A stretch of DNA of 64,000 bases from NCBI GenBank assembly GCA_000467715.1, contig AJFK01000068.1, positions 87,331 to 151,330 on the forward strand, written 5' to 3'. How positions within the stretch are numbered: the first letter of the stretch is position 1; each line of letters opens with the position of its first letter. Of the stretch, positions 47,003 through 58,564 are shown piece by piece. The notes below the pieces were generated by a model. The model did no database searches, was not told the origin of the DNA, and was given only the letters and a program-made list of their open reading frames with translations. The stretch comes from Hysterium pulicare CBS 123377 (taxonomy: Eukaryota > Ascomycota > Dothideomycetes > Hysteriales > Hysteriaceae). A program made the translations under genes and the position numbers.

Positions 47003-49786
47003 TTACCACGCATCGCCCCATCCCTCCTCTTCATCATCCGGCTTCGGTGCAACTTTCTTCACATCGACAATGGGCTTCGCTTTGGGTGTTATTGCGTTGC
47101 TCTTCTTCCCAGTGGCATGCCCAGTCGTGTTCGACCTCATCCCAATACTAGGTCTATTCAGCCCCGTCTGTCCTGACTTGGTCAAACCTTTGGGCAAAGC
47201 GTTCTTGGATTTCTGTTTCGCCTGGGACTGTGCCGCGAGCCAACCTGCAAAATCCGGCTCCCCTTTATCATCAAATGTACTGGAAGAGCTAGGTGTTGGT
47301 ACGCTAAGAGTGAATGGGTCATCAGAAATTATGGGTTTCTCAGTGTCTTCGATATCGCCCCAGTCGGCGCCAAAGTCGCCGACTTCGTCGGGTTGTTTCA
47401 TGAGTTCCGAGGTCTCTAAAGCAAATGGATTTTTGATGCTAGTACTTTGTTTCGACAATCCTGGGCGTGGTGGATTGTAAGAAGATGAATTGGGGGCTTT
47501 TGTTGATGTGGTGGGAGGGACTGAAGATGGCCGCAGTTGTTGATTCGTGCCTTGGCCATTGACACTGGGCTGGATCTCTCCACTGGCAGACGTAAGTTTA
47601 TTGGTGAAAGAAGAAATAGCCCACCCTGCCCACGATGTATCTTGTTGAGGTGTACCCATGCGGGGGGTAGAAGTAATCGTTCCGGTTGTTGGTTGGGGTG
47701 CAAGTGCGGTTTCTGGGAGGGTTTGGCTATATTTTCGAATGCGTTGGAGGTATACATCAAGAGTCTTGTTGGCTTGCTCCCTGACAATCCTACGGAAGAG
47801 CATACAATTAGACGCGTCCATGATACTCCAAGAAAACTACAACGTACTTCTCTTTATCCACCAATGAAGGACATAGAGCGGGAAGAAGCTTTGACGCGCA
47901 ATCATCTTCGCTAAACAGATCAGACGTGGCTGCAAGGGCCATTAAAGCTGCGTTTCGAGCATGTACAAAGGGATCTCGCAACGATCGTGCAAATGCCGCG
48001 GAAAGAACTTTGGCACGGGTCTAGACAGTCAGTACTGTGGGTAGTTCTCGATGATTTAAACATACATTGCTCCCAAGGTTTCGCGCAATCTTGCCTAAAC
48101 AAATAGTCGTGTTTGTGCGAATACCGGGCTGTTCATCATTGGCAGTCTTCGCTAAATATCGAAGCAATTCCCCGTTAACGGTTCGATCTGATAACTTTGA
48201 TACCACGGTGAGAACAGCCTTCACTGTCTGCTCTCGTACAGCGGGAGCAACGTCTGTGAAACCAGTTACCTTTAGCAGTGTCAGTATCGCGTGATAAACG
48301 CTACACGGCATACTGAATCAGATAAAAACTGACCATTTGAGGGAAGATTTTGTCATTGACAATTTTGTTCGACAATCGGTCAATCATGAGAGGAAGATTA
48401 TCCAACAAGCAGACGCGGATTGCTCGATCAGGGTTCGCAAATAGCCTGACAACAACAGGAGTGATTTGAGCATCATACTCCTCGTCGGATAACTTTGCGC
48501 TAATCTGCATCACAGCTCCAAACATTTTTGCACCACCGCCACCAAACTCGACAGATTTCAAAAGCTCAGGAAGTACTTTCATCTTGAAAAACTCGGCAGG
48601 AAAGTCGTCTGCTACTTCATCTAGCTTGCTAGCACACACTCGTCGATTAGTCAATGTCTTTGCTGTAGTTGAATGATAAGCCTACCCGAGAAGTTCATCT
48701 CTTTCCTCATCTCCTTTCAGCCCAAGATTCTCGATGTCTTCTGTAATCTGTATCAAAGGTGTCAAGAAGAAGCCGCCATTGCGTCGGCCCTGTTCCAGAA
48801 ACTGGCCAACGCTCACCCGAGCTTTTGGATTGGTGTTGATTAGCCGCTTGTAAGATTGGTGCATGCTTGGAGGGATATTTTGAGTTTGCCCAATGTGCTC
48901 ATTCCCGACAAAGCTGCCGTTGAACACCTCGAAAATGAGTATGCCGAAGTGGTAGGCATCAACAGCATGAATGGGGTTGCCCCTGATAGCTTGCCAGCCA
49001 GTTTTTGAAACCTCAGGTGGCACGTACCTGCCCGAGTCTGGGACAAGGCCGCCGTAAGTCTGTAAAGATATAAATATTTACTAAAGAGCAATTGGAAAGT
49101 TGACTCACGAAGATTACGGCGTCGTCATCTTTCATAGAGCTGAGAGTATCAAATCCGCCTAACTTCCATTCCCCACTTTCTCCAGTGAAAACAGAGGATG
49201 CTCGTACACAGCCGTGAACTGAAGTGGCATCTGCGTTGATGAATTTGATCGTTTTCTATTTGTTATGGTATCAATCTCTACGCCTTTCTGTTTTGTTACG
49301 CGGCACTCACAGCAACATTATGCAGACCCCACTTCAAGGTCTCGTCGGTAAGACTTTTCCTTTTCGTGTGCCAGCGCAACGGGACAAGACGCTCTGTGGC
49401 TATGTACAGGTACGATTCCGCCTGGGACAGCTTAGCTTGATAGCCCTCAGCCTTGCGGTCTACGATACTTTACTTCAATAGTATCTAGAACTTTTATGAC
49501 TCCGGGATGGCGAAGGGTTCGCAGTTTGCGAAGCGCATTCCGTGCTAACGGCAACCGTGATTTATTGGCATTGACATCGAAGGAAAATATGCTGCACGTC
49601 GAGCCATCTTCCTAGCAAATAGAGGTTAGAAACTGCACGACGGAGAAGGTGACTCGGCCATACTCGCTTTGTGCCGTTGAACAAAGTCCAGATAGAGTCG
49701 TCAAGGTCAACTCTGTCTCCAAAACTATAAGGGAATGAAGGCCCTTTGGAGATTGCCGAGGCAACAGCAGACTTCAAGAAATCCAT
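47003..49786 (-). CDS. SCY1: SCY1-family pseudokinase with HEAT repeats
   Basis: This is a trafficking and tRNA-export scaffold of the SCYL1/Cex1 family. Nine exons join in frame: 49786-49664, 49611-49474, 49421-49311, 49255-49109, 49059-48686, 48628-48334, 48269-48066, 48020-47848 and 47789-47003. They give about 783 residues. The kinase-like domain spans residues 1-300 (MDFLKSAVASAISKGPSFPY, LRTLRHPGVIKVLDTIE). The catalytic HRD is replaced by a VHGCVRASS stretch and DFG by GGFD, so it is a pseudokinase. HEAT repeats follow (PVVVRLFANPDRAIRVCLLD, APAVREQTVKAVLTVVSKL). The tail is Ser/Pro-rich and ends acidic with EEEGWGDAW, typical of the family's coat- and Arf-interacting end. Confidence 0.92.
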
Positions 49787-50278
49787 GAGTTGCCTGCAGT
49801 TGCTATTTCGCGCAGGATTGGCGATTACAAGATGGTACACGCGCGTATGCAACAAAACATGTCTGCTTTCAACAGGTTATAGGACACATTCACACTCACG
49901 GTACAGGGGTGGTTGACGAGAGGCGGCATCCGATTAGATAACAGGGCCCGCCGAACCTAAAGTTACCTAGCGCACTCAGCACGTACGCGCTGAATCATCA
50001 CGTGAAAGGTAAACTTCATATCCAGCTTGCCTATAACTACTTCCGACCATACGTTGTGTACGCGCTCGTCAACAAACCTGGCCACTGTCGCCTTCAAGGC
50101 CAGTTATCTCTTTCACCTGTCGCATACAACGTGCTCTCACTCATGCAATTAGTTTCGATCTATCCTAGATTGCACCGGCCTCCTGCCGGCTCGGCATCTG
50201 CATATCGCTTTCTCTCCTTCATCACACCCGCGTTTACCTTTCTTCTCTTTTAAAGGGTACACGAGACTGCGGATCAAT
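49787..50278. other. Upstream region of SCY1
   Basis: No supported gene is present. A TCACGTGA palindrome lies at 49998-50005, about 210 bases upstream of SCY1. Confidence 0.5.
49998..50005. promoter_or_regulatory. TCACGTGA E-box palindrome
   Basis: This is a perfect palindrome upstream of SCY1 and a candidate bHLH site by motif alone. Confidence 0.25.
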
Positions 50279-50541
50279 ATGTCACCATCTTTTGAGAGGA
50301 CTTGCTTCTCTGATAATCCCATTCAAAATGCTCTTCGCCACTTCGCTCCGTCGTCTTCTAGCACAGCCGACGACGCAAAGGTGAGTGATTCGATTTTTTA
50401 CGCCGCTTGCATGTTTCATCTTGCATATGCATATTTCATGATGAGTTTTGGTAAAAGGTCATACACAAGGGCGCCCTTATGATGGTTCCCACCCTCCTCA
50501 TCATTCTCTGTAATGCAGTCCAGGACGCTTGGTGTGTTTGA
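50279..50541 (+). CDS. Possible small spliced gene (weak)
   Basis: An ATG at 50279 opens a 34-codon exon ending at a strong donor (GTGAGT at 50381). Joining to 50458 gives a second exon with a hydrophobic run (GALMMVPTLLIILCNAV) and a stop at 50541, about 61 residues in all. In another frame, an ATG at 50329 before the same donor encodes MLFATSLRRLLAQPTTQ, which looks like a mitochondrial presequence. Splicing that frame to 50458 stops within eight codons. I recognise no family and cannot choose between frames. The gap from here to 50933 holds nothing else I can support. Confidence 0.25.
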
Positions 50542-50933
50542 CGGTGTACTCTCTCGGCAGGTTCTTCCACTCTTCCCACGGCCAACTAAGACATTGTTGT
50601 TCGTTGAGCGGTGAAGGAATAAACTGTCTCTCGTGAGGCGCCACAATCATGGAGTTGCAGCTCACCCTTCTTTTCGTGGGCTGTTACTAACGGCAGTGGC
50701 GTAAAGTGGCAAACCGGAGTCTCCTGCTACCAGGTTCGTGAAGATTTAGGCTGCTGTATGAAAGGGTCCAGCCAATCCGCAAAGCTAGATTGCAAAACTG
50801 GGCTGGCGTCGAGATTGGCAGCCTCGAAGATCGCAGGATGATGACTCTAGAACAACTGAAAAGATCTGATTGCACTTTTACATGCGAAATTTGTAGATGC
50901 GTTGTTAACAGAGCTAAGCTAACGTTCTACTAG
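50542..50933. other. Upstream region of the PHD/winged-helix gene
   Basis: No gene is recognised apart from possible further exons of the doubtful small gene at 50279. Confidence 0.45.
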
Positions 50934-53900
50934 ATGTCCTCACAATGGTCACATGGTACAACCCAAATCGTCCCAGCGTTGCAAGATCTCACTAATTCTT
51001 AAGAATATAAAGGCTCAACCAGACGAGAGTATAGCGACACAAATGGCACATCTCGTGTCACGGAGGATAGGAGCCCTTCCAAGGCCTTATTCCACTCTTT
51101 CCCAAGCCATGCCACGTCTTTCCCCCAACGGAATAAGTACCATGAAGACCACCACAAAAAGACTCGAAAAATACGCACCCCTCCGCCTTCGTCTCCGCCT
51201 TCGCGAAAGCGGCATCAACCCTGGAGCCCTTCATGTCACACTGCCAATCACGACCCCAACAAGGTAACTTGGCGTGGAGACTCTGGTCGAGATTCTCCCA
51301 CATCTGCCCGTGTTACTCGGCCGCTCAGGAAGGACAGTTATCATTCTCTACGGAGTCCATTTAACGATGGGCACCTAGGCCAAAGTGGAAGCAAAGAATG
51401 GGGCAAGAGCCGCGGCGCATCACATGGATTTCATTCAGGAGTTCTCAAAAGCCAGCCAAAAATAGCTTTGGAAAAATACTTCCGAGAAACAAACAAAGCA
51501 CCACCAATCAACCAAGCTCCTAACGCCCGGGGCGCATCGGAATCGGTACATCATCCGGGTGAATCATCCCACGATGGGTTTGATTTCTCCAAAGTGCCGA
51601 AAGGTCCACGAGTTGGCAAGTCTTCAAATAACCCTTCGGTGCCTCTCATACATGGGCCACCGCTGGACCCCTCGGTTAAACAAGGCCCATATGTCTTCAT
51701 ACCGTCCGGTAGGATTTCAGTCTGCCACGACACAGCGGTCGAGATATCAAACCAGCTAAAGACGTATCGATTTTGGCAGATCGCCATGGACAGTACCGGG
51801 TATTATGTTTGCTTTGACAACAGCCAGGACGGCGAACAAGATGCACGTACCTGTTACGGCGAGTTCAACATGCAAACCGACGACATATTTGAAAAGCCGT
51901 TGGTGATATCCCTTGAAATACCCAACCGCTGGAGGGATGTGAACACAGTTTCTCACGTGAGTACCAACAATAAGGTTCAAAACCTAAACTCTGAGGCCGG
52001 AGAAACTACATCACGGTCAATAATGCCATTGGACGTCCAGGCACTTCCACAGAACACACCAGTTCATCAAGATCTCAACAACATACGGCAAGTAGATATC
52101 CAGGGATATCTCCACATAGACTAAGCTACCTACTGACATTTGCCGATAGTGACCTTGCTCCCTATGTTCCTTCCGGTGCGGCTCTTAATCCTCCAAATTG
52201 GAAGGAGGCCGCAGCCCAGCATGCGGTACCTTGTCGAGTAGATGTAGCCAATCCTATTCACCTACAGTCGCATTTGCGCGAAGACGATGAAGCTTCTTTG
52301 TCAAGCGCTCTTACTCCATCTGACACGTCTGGTAACTTCAAAATGAGAGATGCCTGTGTGAAGTGTAAAAGCACACATGCTCCATCGTACAATCGTCTCA
52401 TAGAATGCTCTTCATGTGGTCGACGGTTCCACGATGCCTGCCGCGGCCAGATGCCCAAGCCATCATCGCCAGCTGATGAGTGAGTACCTTCTAGATCCCA
52501 TGTCTTGTCGGTAATTCATGATCTAACAATGCTTAGCGGCTTATGGCAATGCTATCATTGCTTAAAAAAGGCGAAGAAACTGTCAAAGGAAAGCTCAAAG
52601 ACTAGATCATCTCTTAAACTTCCTAACATAACACAACACTCTGAATCAGAAATCGAGAACACCGAGGCCCTCAAGGGATCCATGGACAACGCCTCTGTAG
52701 GAGCAGAATCTATGCAGCCGGTAACCGCACAAAACTTGACCACATCTCCACAGAAAATAGGGCCAGGCAGTCGTTTAGGAACTTCTTCCACTATGGATTT
52801 GCTGAGAATACAAACCCAGCAAGCCTCGAACAAAGATCTCCCTGATGAAGTACTGAGACAAACTGGTGTGCTAAGGACGAAGCCAAGTCCAGCCAGCTCT
52901 GAACTTACAGAGGGTTCGATGGTCATTGGATCGGTTGATTATGATTCCACTGCAGGCATATGTGTTGATTCTTCTGCCACGAGTACTGGCGTTGATTATT
53001 CCGAAATACCCAACACCCCAACCGAGGTTTTGTGTAGAGACATTTCACATGATTTAGCCCGAAACAGCCCCCAAAGCCCTCTGTACAATGACAACTTGGA
53101 GAAGCCCAAGCTCTGTGATGGTGCACTATCAGACTTTGAGTTCGATACGAGCAGCTATCAGCATCCTGAACAACCTCGAGTCAAGTCAAATGTGACCTGC
53201 TTTGTTTACTGCACATTATGCAGTAAAAAAATGTTCAAGTCAAAGAATGCTGACAAACCGGTTTGGTCAGTACCTCAGATTCCTATAGTACTTGGTCAAT
53301 ATCTAATTAGGACAGTGTGAGCTGCAAATCAAAGCAGGAATTACAGGGCGATCGGGATGAAAGTATGCTATCGATTCCCGAAACTCCTGAAGCTGTATCA
53401 GGTGATATAAAATTGTCTGCTCCAATCAACTATGCGGATGTGCCAAAAGAGGGCGGCAGCCTTGAAACAGCACAATCAGATCAAGCTGAGAAGGCAACAC
53501 AAAAGCCTTGGTATTGTGGCCCTCTCGGATGTTCTAAACCGAAGATAATCAGCAAAGTCTCCAAGATTATCAGGATAGAGAAGTCCATATCCCCGAAAGA
53601 CAATTATTCTAATCAGGCTAGCGCTGCTGACGACGTGTCTGGGGCCAAAACCACAGTTACTACTATGCGTAAGGATATTCCAGCACATTCAGAAAACTCG
53701 ATATCGCTCGCCGCCTGCGAGGACTCAATTCACGGTCTAGAGTTCCCAAGTCAGCCATCTGAAATACCAGAAGACGTCTCAGTAGGGCCGGAACTTTTAT
53801 CGAGTCCAAGGCTTCAAGATGACAGACATGAGAACAAACCCTCCAGTAATGAAACTCTTCGCGAGCACGAACCCCAAACGGGAGTGCACCGAGAGAGTAC

Positions 53901-55453
53901 AGCTGATTCTCCGTCGGCTTTCACTCCTCTTGGCACTCCTCCGGCCATCACATCCAAAGAAGCTATTCCAGCCTTTCACTACCGGCAATTGATCGGAATG
54001 GCCTTGCTTTCAACCTCCAACCTTTCTCTGTCAGCTGCCGGGGTTAAAGAATGGGTATTGAGGAAATTCCCAGCCTATAGAGCTTGCAATAAGAACTGGG
54101 AGACTGGGATAAGTGCGGTACTAAGCCAAAACAAAGATTTTTCGAAAGTGTCCGTTCCGGGAGAGAAGTACTGCCTATGGAAATTTTCGAACGAAGAGAC
54201 TAGAACGAGATATGAGACCGAGATCTCAGCTACTTCAACAGATGACTTTGCGAACGTCTCAAATGCACGCACAGGGCAAATAGTATACCCTACTAAGGAT
54301 CACGTTGGAAAGAACGAAGGCGCCAGACCCAGCTCACGAAATCCGAAGTATTCCCAGGGAGACTATGTGATATACCTCAACCCTAACGAAACCGTAGGGC
54401 GCGTTGATCATATAAATCTCGTCGACGGTGGCCAATGCAATGTCACAGTAGTCACATATGTTAGCAAGCAGCAGGCAAGACTGCTAGGGTGCAGAAATTT
54501 CGACCATTGGCCCCCGGAAATCAAGTACATCAAACGAGCTGCCCTGGAGGCCTCTACTATCACCCAAAACGCTGTCATACGCCAACTTACGAGCGAAGAA
54601 CGACGTACCGTGTCAGAGTATCTGTCCTTACTCAGGGAGAAAGGTTGTCACATACAGGTAGAGCGAGCCCCATTGCATACGTCCTCTCTTGGCACGTCGG
54701 CACCACAAAGCGAAAAAACCATCACTTCAAGTTTGGAGAGCAGTCGGTCGGACCAAATATTGCCAAATATAGCGTTAGACAAGCTAGAAATAGGCTCAAA
54801 CCCCGAATTTCAACGAGCTTCTCACGGAAATAACGTGCGTCAGGAGTGCGAGCTTTATGACGTTCTAGGCGCCGAGGGCATGACATTGCCTTGGTCTATT
54901 CATCTCCCCAGGGGGCTAGAGGAGGATGAAGTCATATTGCAGGACTTTGAAGCAGCCTTCCCAAAAGATGATTTGCCGCCACGCTTTGACAGAGATAAGA
55001 AGATCACTGAAATCCAAGCTCGCCCTTCTCGAAAAGCTACATTTGGCAAGCGATTGGCATTCGCACGGATGCATCGCCCCAATGTGCACATAGATCCAGA
55101 GGCGCGTCCAAGAGCCACCAAGGAGCAACTCTTCGAATTGCAGGTAGATGAAAATATTTCTGATCCAACTGACTCGTCCGTCGATGGCGTTGAACGGAAC
55201 TCGCATGATGCACAATATCGAGCTAGTGACAAGGCAAAGGAGTGCCTCAATTTGAGCGATATTCTTAACCTCCCAAATAACCCAATTCCGATTATACACG
55301 AGAATCAACTTGCTTTCCGAGACGGGGCCCGGGTAAGTCTAAATCATTAAAGAACTACAAGATCTAACGGTCAACCTGCAGGTCAACGGTAGATTACCTC
55401 GTCCTAAGGCGATCTACAAGGTTGGTCGAAACGTTGCTGGAGAACTCAAGTAA
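50934..55453 (+). CDS. Large PHD-finger and forkhead-like winged-helix protein
   Basis: This is a probable chromatin or transcription factor of about 1400 residues. My best exon set is 50934-50955, 51004-51960, 52041-52479, 52537-53260 (or 53269), 53311-55332 and 55382-55453. The first intron is 48 bases with a perfect CACTAAT branch. The N-terminal part is basic and low in complexity. It is followed by a small fold around GPYVFIPSGRISVCHDTAVE. The PHD finger (52343-52565) reads CVKCKSTHAP, CSSCGRRFHDAC and, after an intron, LWQCYHCLKK. A forkhead-like winged helix lies at 53968-54185 (YRQLIGMALLSTSNLSLS, WVLRKFPAYR, YCLWKF). The C-terminus ends in GRLPRPKAIYKVGRNVAG. The frame shifts between 51960 and 52150, so an intron is required there, but its exact ends are uncertain. 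Confidence 0.75.
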
Positions 55454-55854
55454 GCCTCTAAGTAAACAATGTGTGCGCAAGACCCCGGGTCTCTTGGTGG
55501 TGCAGGCGTTTCTTGGTCATTCAATCATGTGCATGGAATATGCATTTTGCAATGTTTATAGCACGTGCGTAGCAAGTATAGCTAGTGAGCATAGCCTGGC
55601 GTTGTGTAGTTGCCCCGAGTGAAAAACATCTTATTCGGTTTGTTTTTGATTTCAAGTAGGTCAGTGGGTCTCAACGAATGAAACTTATAAGGGTTAGGGG
55701 GTGCGTTGCGTATTGATACTGAAAAGGACCTGTCATCTCAGTGAAGACTACAGCAGTGCTTTGGGATCCTCTAAGGATGCCAAAGGTATCAAAGTGTCCT
55801 ATACCTCAATAAGAATAGAAGGGAAACATTGTAAGATTGGTGACGCGGGTTGGT
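55454..55854. other. Convergent 3' region
   Basis: This lies between the PHD/winged-helix gene and the proton-channel gene. No gene is seen. Confidence 0.5.
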
Positions 55855-56615
55855 CTACCGAACTTGACCGCGTTGAGTTATGTCATGCGTGTCAGCCTGT
55901 ATTGCAGATGTCATCTCTCTAATCTCAGCTTTCAGTTCTCCGTTCTCCTTCTCAAGCTTTGCTACCCTTTCCTGGAGGTCCTCCATCTGCTCTTGGGCAC
56001 CAACGCTCAACTCCTCGATGATCTTAATAACTCGCCACAGACGCAGGATGATAACGAGGGAGGCGACCTCCTCGATCACACCCCTTAAGAGAACGTCCAC
56101 AACGAAGCTGGCTACAATGACTAACGCATCAAAACAGTGGAATTTGGATCGGAAATATCTGCCTGCCATCAGTCCGAAGTCTAAGCTGGCCAAAGCAGAA
56201 CCAGAGGGCCATACTCGGCCCCAAAAGCCCATAGCGAGGCTAGAAGTTCAATCATGAACAAACACGAAAAGACTAAACTAATAATTCCGAGTACGTCCAG
56301 AGCGATACTGGAGTCTGAGCTTGGCAAGCGGCGTTCACACGTGAAAAGATTGATTATGAAGTCTATAGCCTATGTATTAGAAAAGAAGCGAAAAATGGCT
56401 CTCAATACGAGTTGGGTCCCCTTACCCGCAAATATACAGGAAACATCCAAAGAAACAAGCAATAAAACAACGTAATGCCCAGTTTTCGATGTTAGAAAGC
56501 GACGAAGCTGGGAGCGACTCCTCTGTGCGGTTGGAAACTGGGAAGACGACGCCAAAGGATGGCAGTCCTCAGCACGAAGAAGAGGGGATTCTTCGTCAAC
56601 CATGGCGTCTTTCAC
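55855..56615 (-). CDS. Voltage-gated proton channel (Hv1-like)
   Basis: This is a four-helix voltage-sensor protein without a pore domain, of the Hv1 family, that would let protons leave the cell on depolarisation. Three exons (56615-56426, 56362-56215, 56158-55855) give 213 residues. S1 carries the selectivity aspartate (LLLVSLDVSCIFADF, D57). S2 has FMIELLASLWAFGAE with E102. S3 has HCFDALVIVASFVVDVLLR with D123 and D134. S4 reads VIILRLWRVIKIIEE with charges R152, R155 and K158. A C-terminal coiled coil (EELSVGAQEQMEDLQERVAK onward) would make it a dimer. The third S4 charge is Lys rather than Arg, and the histidines that bind zinc in human Hv1 have no counterpart here. Fungal Hv1 channels are known, so the family call is strong. 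Confidence 0.9.
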
Positions 56616-56948
56616 TATATGGTAAAAGTAGAGTGTATAGGTTTAACGTGTCTGGCCGGCAGGCCGGTGATGTAGCGTCTTGATGAAGATGGTCCGTGTG
56701 CAGCTCAGGAAGCTTTTCGCGTGGAGCTTAATTAAAAACATCCACCAGGGAGACATTTCTACGCAATACAACGGGGCATACTCAACAACACACCAGACAA
56801 CTAATTCGCATTCGTACTCGCAACGACCCATTCTTTTTCTTTATCTGTTTCACCCCTCGGAAGTCGTCAGCTTCTTCGTGAGCCCTATTTTCTCCATTGC
56901 TGCGAATTCGATTTACTGACCAGGCTGCACCCTAGAATCTTCGCAGTC

Positions 56949-57998
56949 ATGTCCGACGCCGAAGCCCACCGAGGAGATGAGGAGCTAGATGTTCATGATG
57001 AAGACGGAAATGACGAGGTACGATACAAACCACGACCTCTCCGGCCAGCAGTCTTTTTCACTGCAAGCCGATTCCTTGGCCGGGCTCTTTCTAACGGACA
57101 GCTCTCTAGGAGGAAATAACCGCAATGAAGCAGCGCGTTCAAGAGATGGAGGCAGAAGCCGCAAAATTACGCCAAATGCAAGCATCTTTAGACCAGCAGA
57201 GCAACGAGCTGCGCGAGAACAAAGAGGACGTTGATGCGCGGAGTATATTCGTTGGCAACGTCGACTATGGCGCATCACCTGAAGAGATCCAAGCGCATTT
57301 CCAGAGTTGCGGGAGCATCAATCGGGTGACGATTCTATTAGACAAGTTCACCGGACATCCTAAGGGGTCAGTAATCACCAAGAGCAGGATATTTTCCCCA
57401 GTGATTGCCACACCGGTCGCTTTTTTCCAGAGGGCGCATGCGGGACCTTGAAATGAACTGCTACTTCTGGAAATGGTGTCAGGTTCTGATTTTGCTTTAA
57501 CCTTGAGATTTTTTTCCATACTGTTGAAACCTTCGCTACCTGGCAAGAGTTTGGCAGAAAGATTCGGAACGCTAATGAGCGTATGCAGGTATGCGTATGT
57601 GGAGTTTACGGAACCCAATCTCGTGGCTCAAGCACTGGTTCTCAACGACAGTGTGTTCCGAGGACGAAATCTGAAGGTCTTGCCCGACTCCCGTGCTCCC
57701 TACAGTACATCAATGCTCACAACATGTTAGGTGGTACCCAAACGAACAAACCTACCGGGCATGACAAGAGGAGGACGTGGCGGTGGCCGAGGTGGCGGGC
57801 GTGGAGGATCTTACAGTGGCCGTGCCTCCCCTTATGGCGGTCGTGGAGGCTACGGGTCACCTTCGTATTCTCCTCGAGGCGGGTGAGAGATTTTCATTAT
57901 CTTTCCGAACCATCCGAGCCCATACTGATCCATTACCAAGGTATCGTGGCGGATACCGTCCGAGGGGATCCGGCAGTCGGTCTGGATACCCTTATTAG
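56949..57998 (+). CDS. PAB2: Nuclear poly(A)-binding protein Pab2 (PABPN1 family)
   Basis: This RNA-binding protein binds poly(A) tails in the nucleus and guides exosome processing. Five exons join in frame: 56949-57017, 57110-57366, 57589-57676, 57731-57882 and 57941-57998. They give 207 residues. The order is an acidic N-terminus and a coiled coil ([20 protein letters not shown]). One RRM follows, with RNP2 [10 protein letters not shown] and RNP1 around GYAYVEF. The arginine/glycine-rich tail contains [17 protein letters not shown] and ends in [10 protein letters not shown]. The tail is a typical arginine-methylation target. The gene is head to head with the proton channel, with 333 bases between start codons. 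Confidence 0.92.
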
Positions 57999-58564
57999 AA
58001 TTACTTTGGTCCAGTCCTATTCGAAGGCGCACGGTACTGGCCGGGGATAATTAATCGATTGGGCGCGGAGCTAAAAGCTTGATGATTTGAACACTTTCTG
58101 GTTTTGGCATGTACAGTATCGATCCAGGGGACTCTGGCAAGGCGAAGGACCTACCTAACAAAGCAATGGGGGAATTAAATTCATAATAGGAATCAGGCTT
58201 CGCTTCTTTTTACTTCATGGCCGCCGGTCTTCTAGTCACAGAAGAAAAAGAGGAACACGCGATCGCACTGTTTATCATGCACAAACGCTCTTGCGAAGAG
58301 GAGGGCAATATGTCTTTGATATTTCAAGGGAAACGGAAAATAGATGCCTGCACGGCCATCCATGCTCATCCCTTCGTGGATTCGGCACTTTTGAGCCCAA
58401 ACATTAACCCTCCGCTCTCATGCGAACGCCAATATCCTGCTACGCCCTGTATCCCTGGGCGCCGCGACGCTCGTAAAGTGCCTACCTCAAAAGACGCCAG
58501 TACAAATACTCAGCAACCTCGATGATCGTGCCTGGGAGATATTCCATTTGCCCGTCGGTGTAGC
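57999..58564. other. Convergent 3' region
   Basis: This lies between the ends of PAB2 (plus) and UBC9 (minus). A 102-codon plus-strand frame at 58217-58525 has no recognisable features and is probably chance. Confidence 0.5.

Noticed and set aside
46731-47480. 249-codon plus-strand frame across the SCY1 3' end
   Set aside because: It is antisense to the well-supported SCY1 tail and has no features of its own.
58217-58525. 102-codon plus-strand frame between PAB2 and UBC9
   Set aside because: It lies in a convergent 3' region, with no domain and no orthologue-like features.
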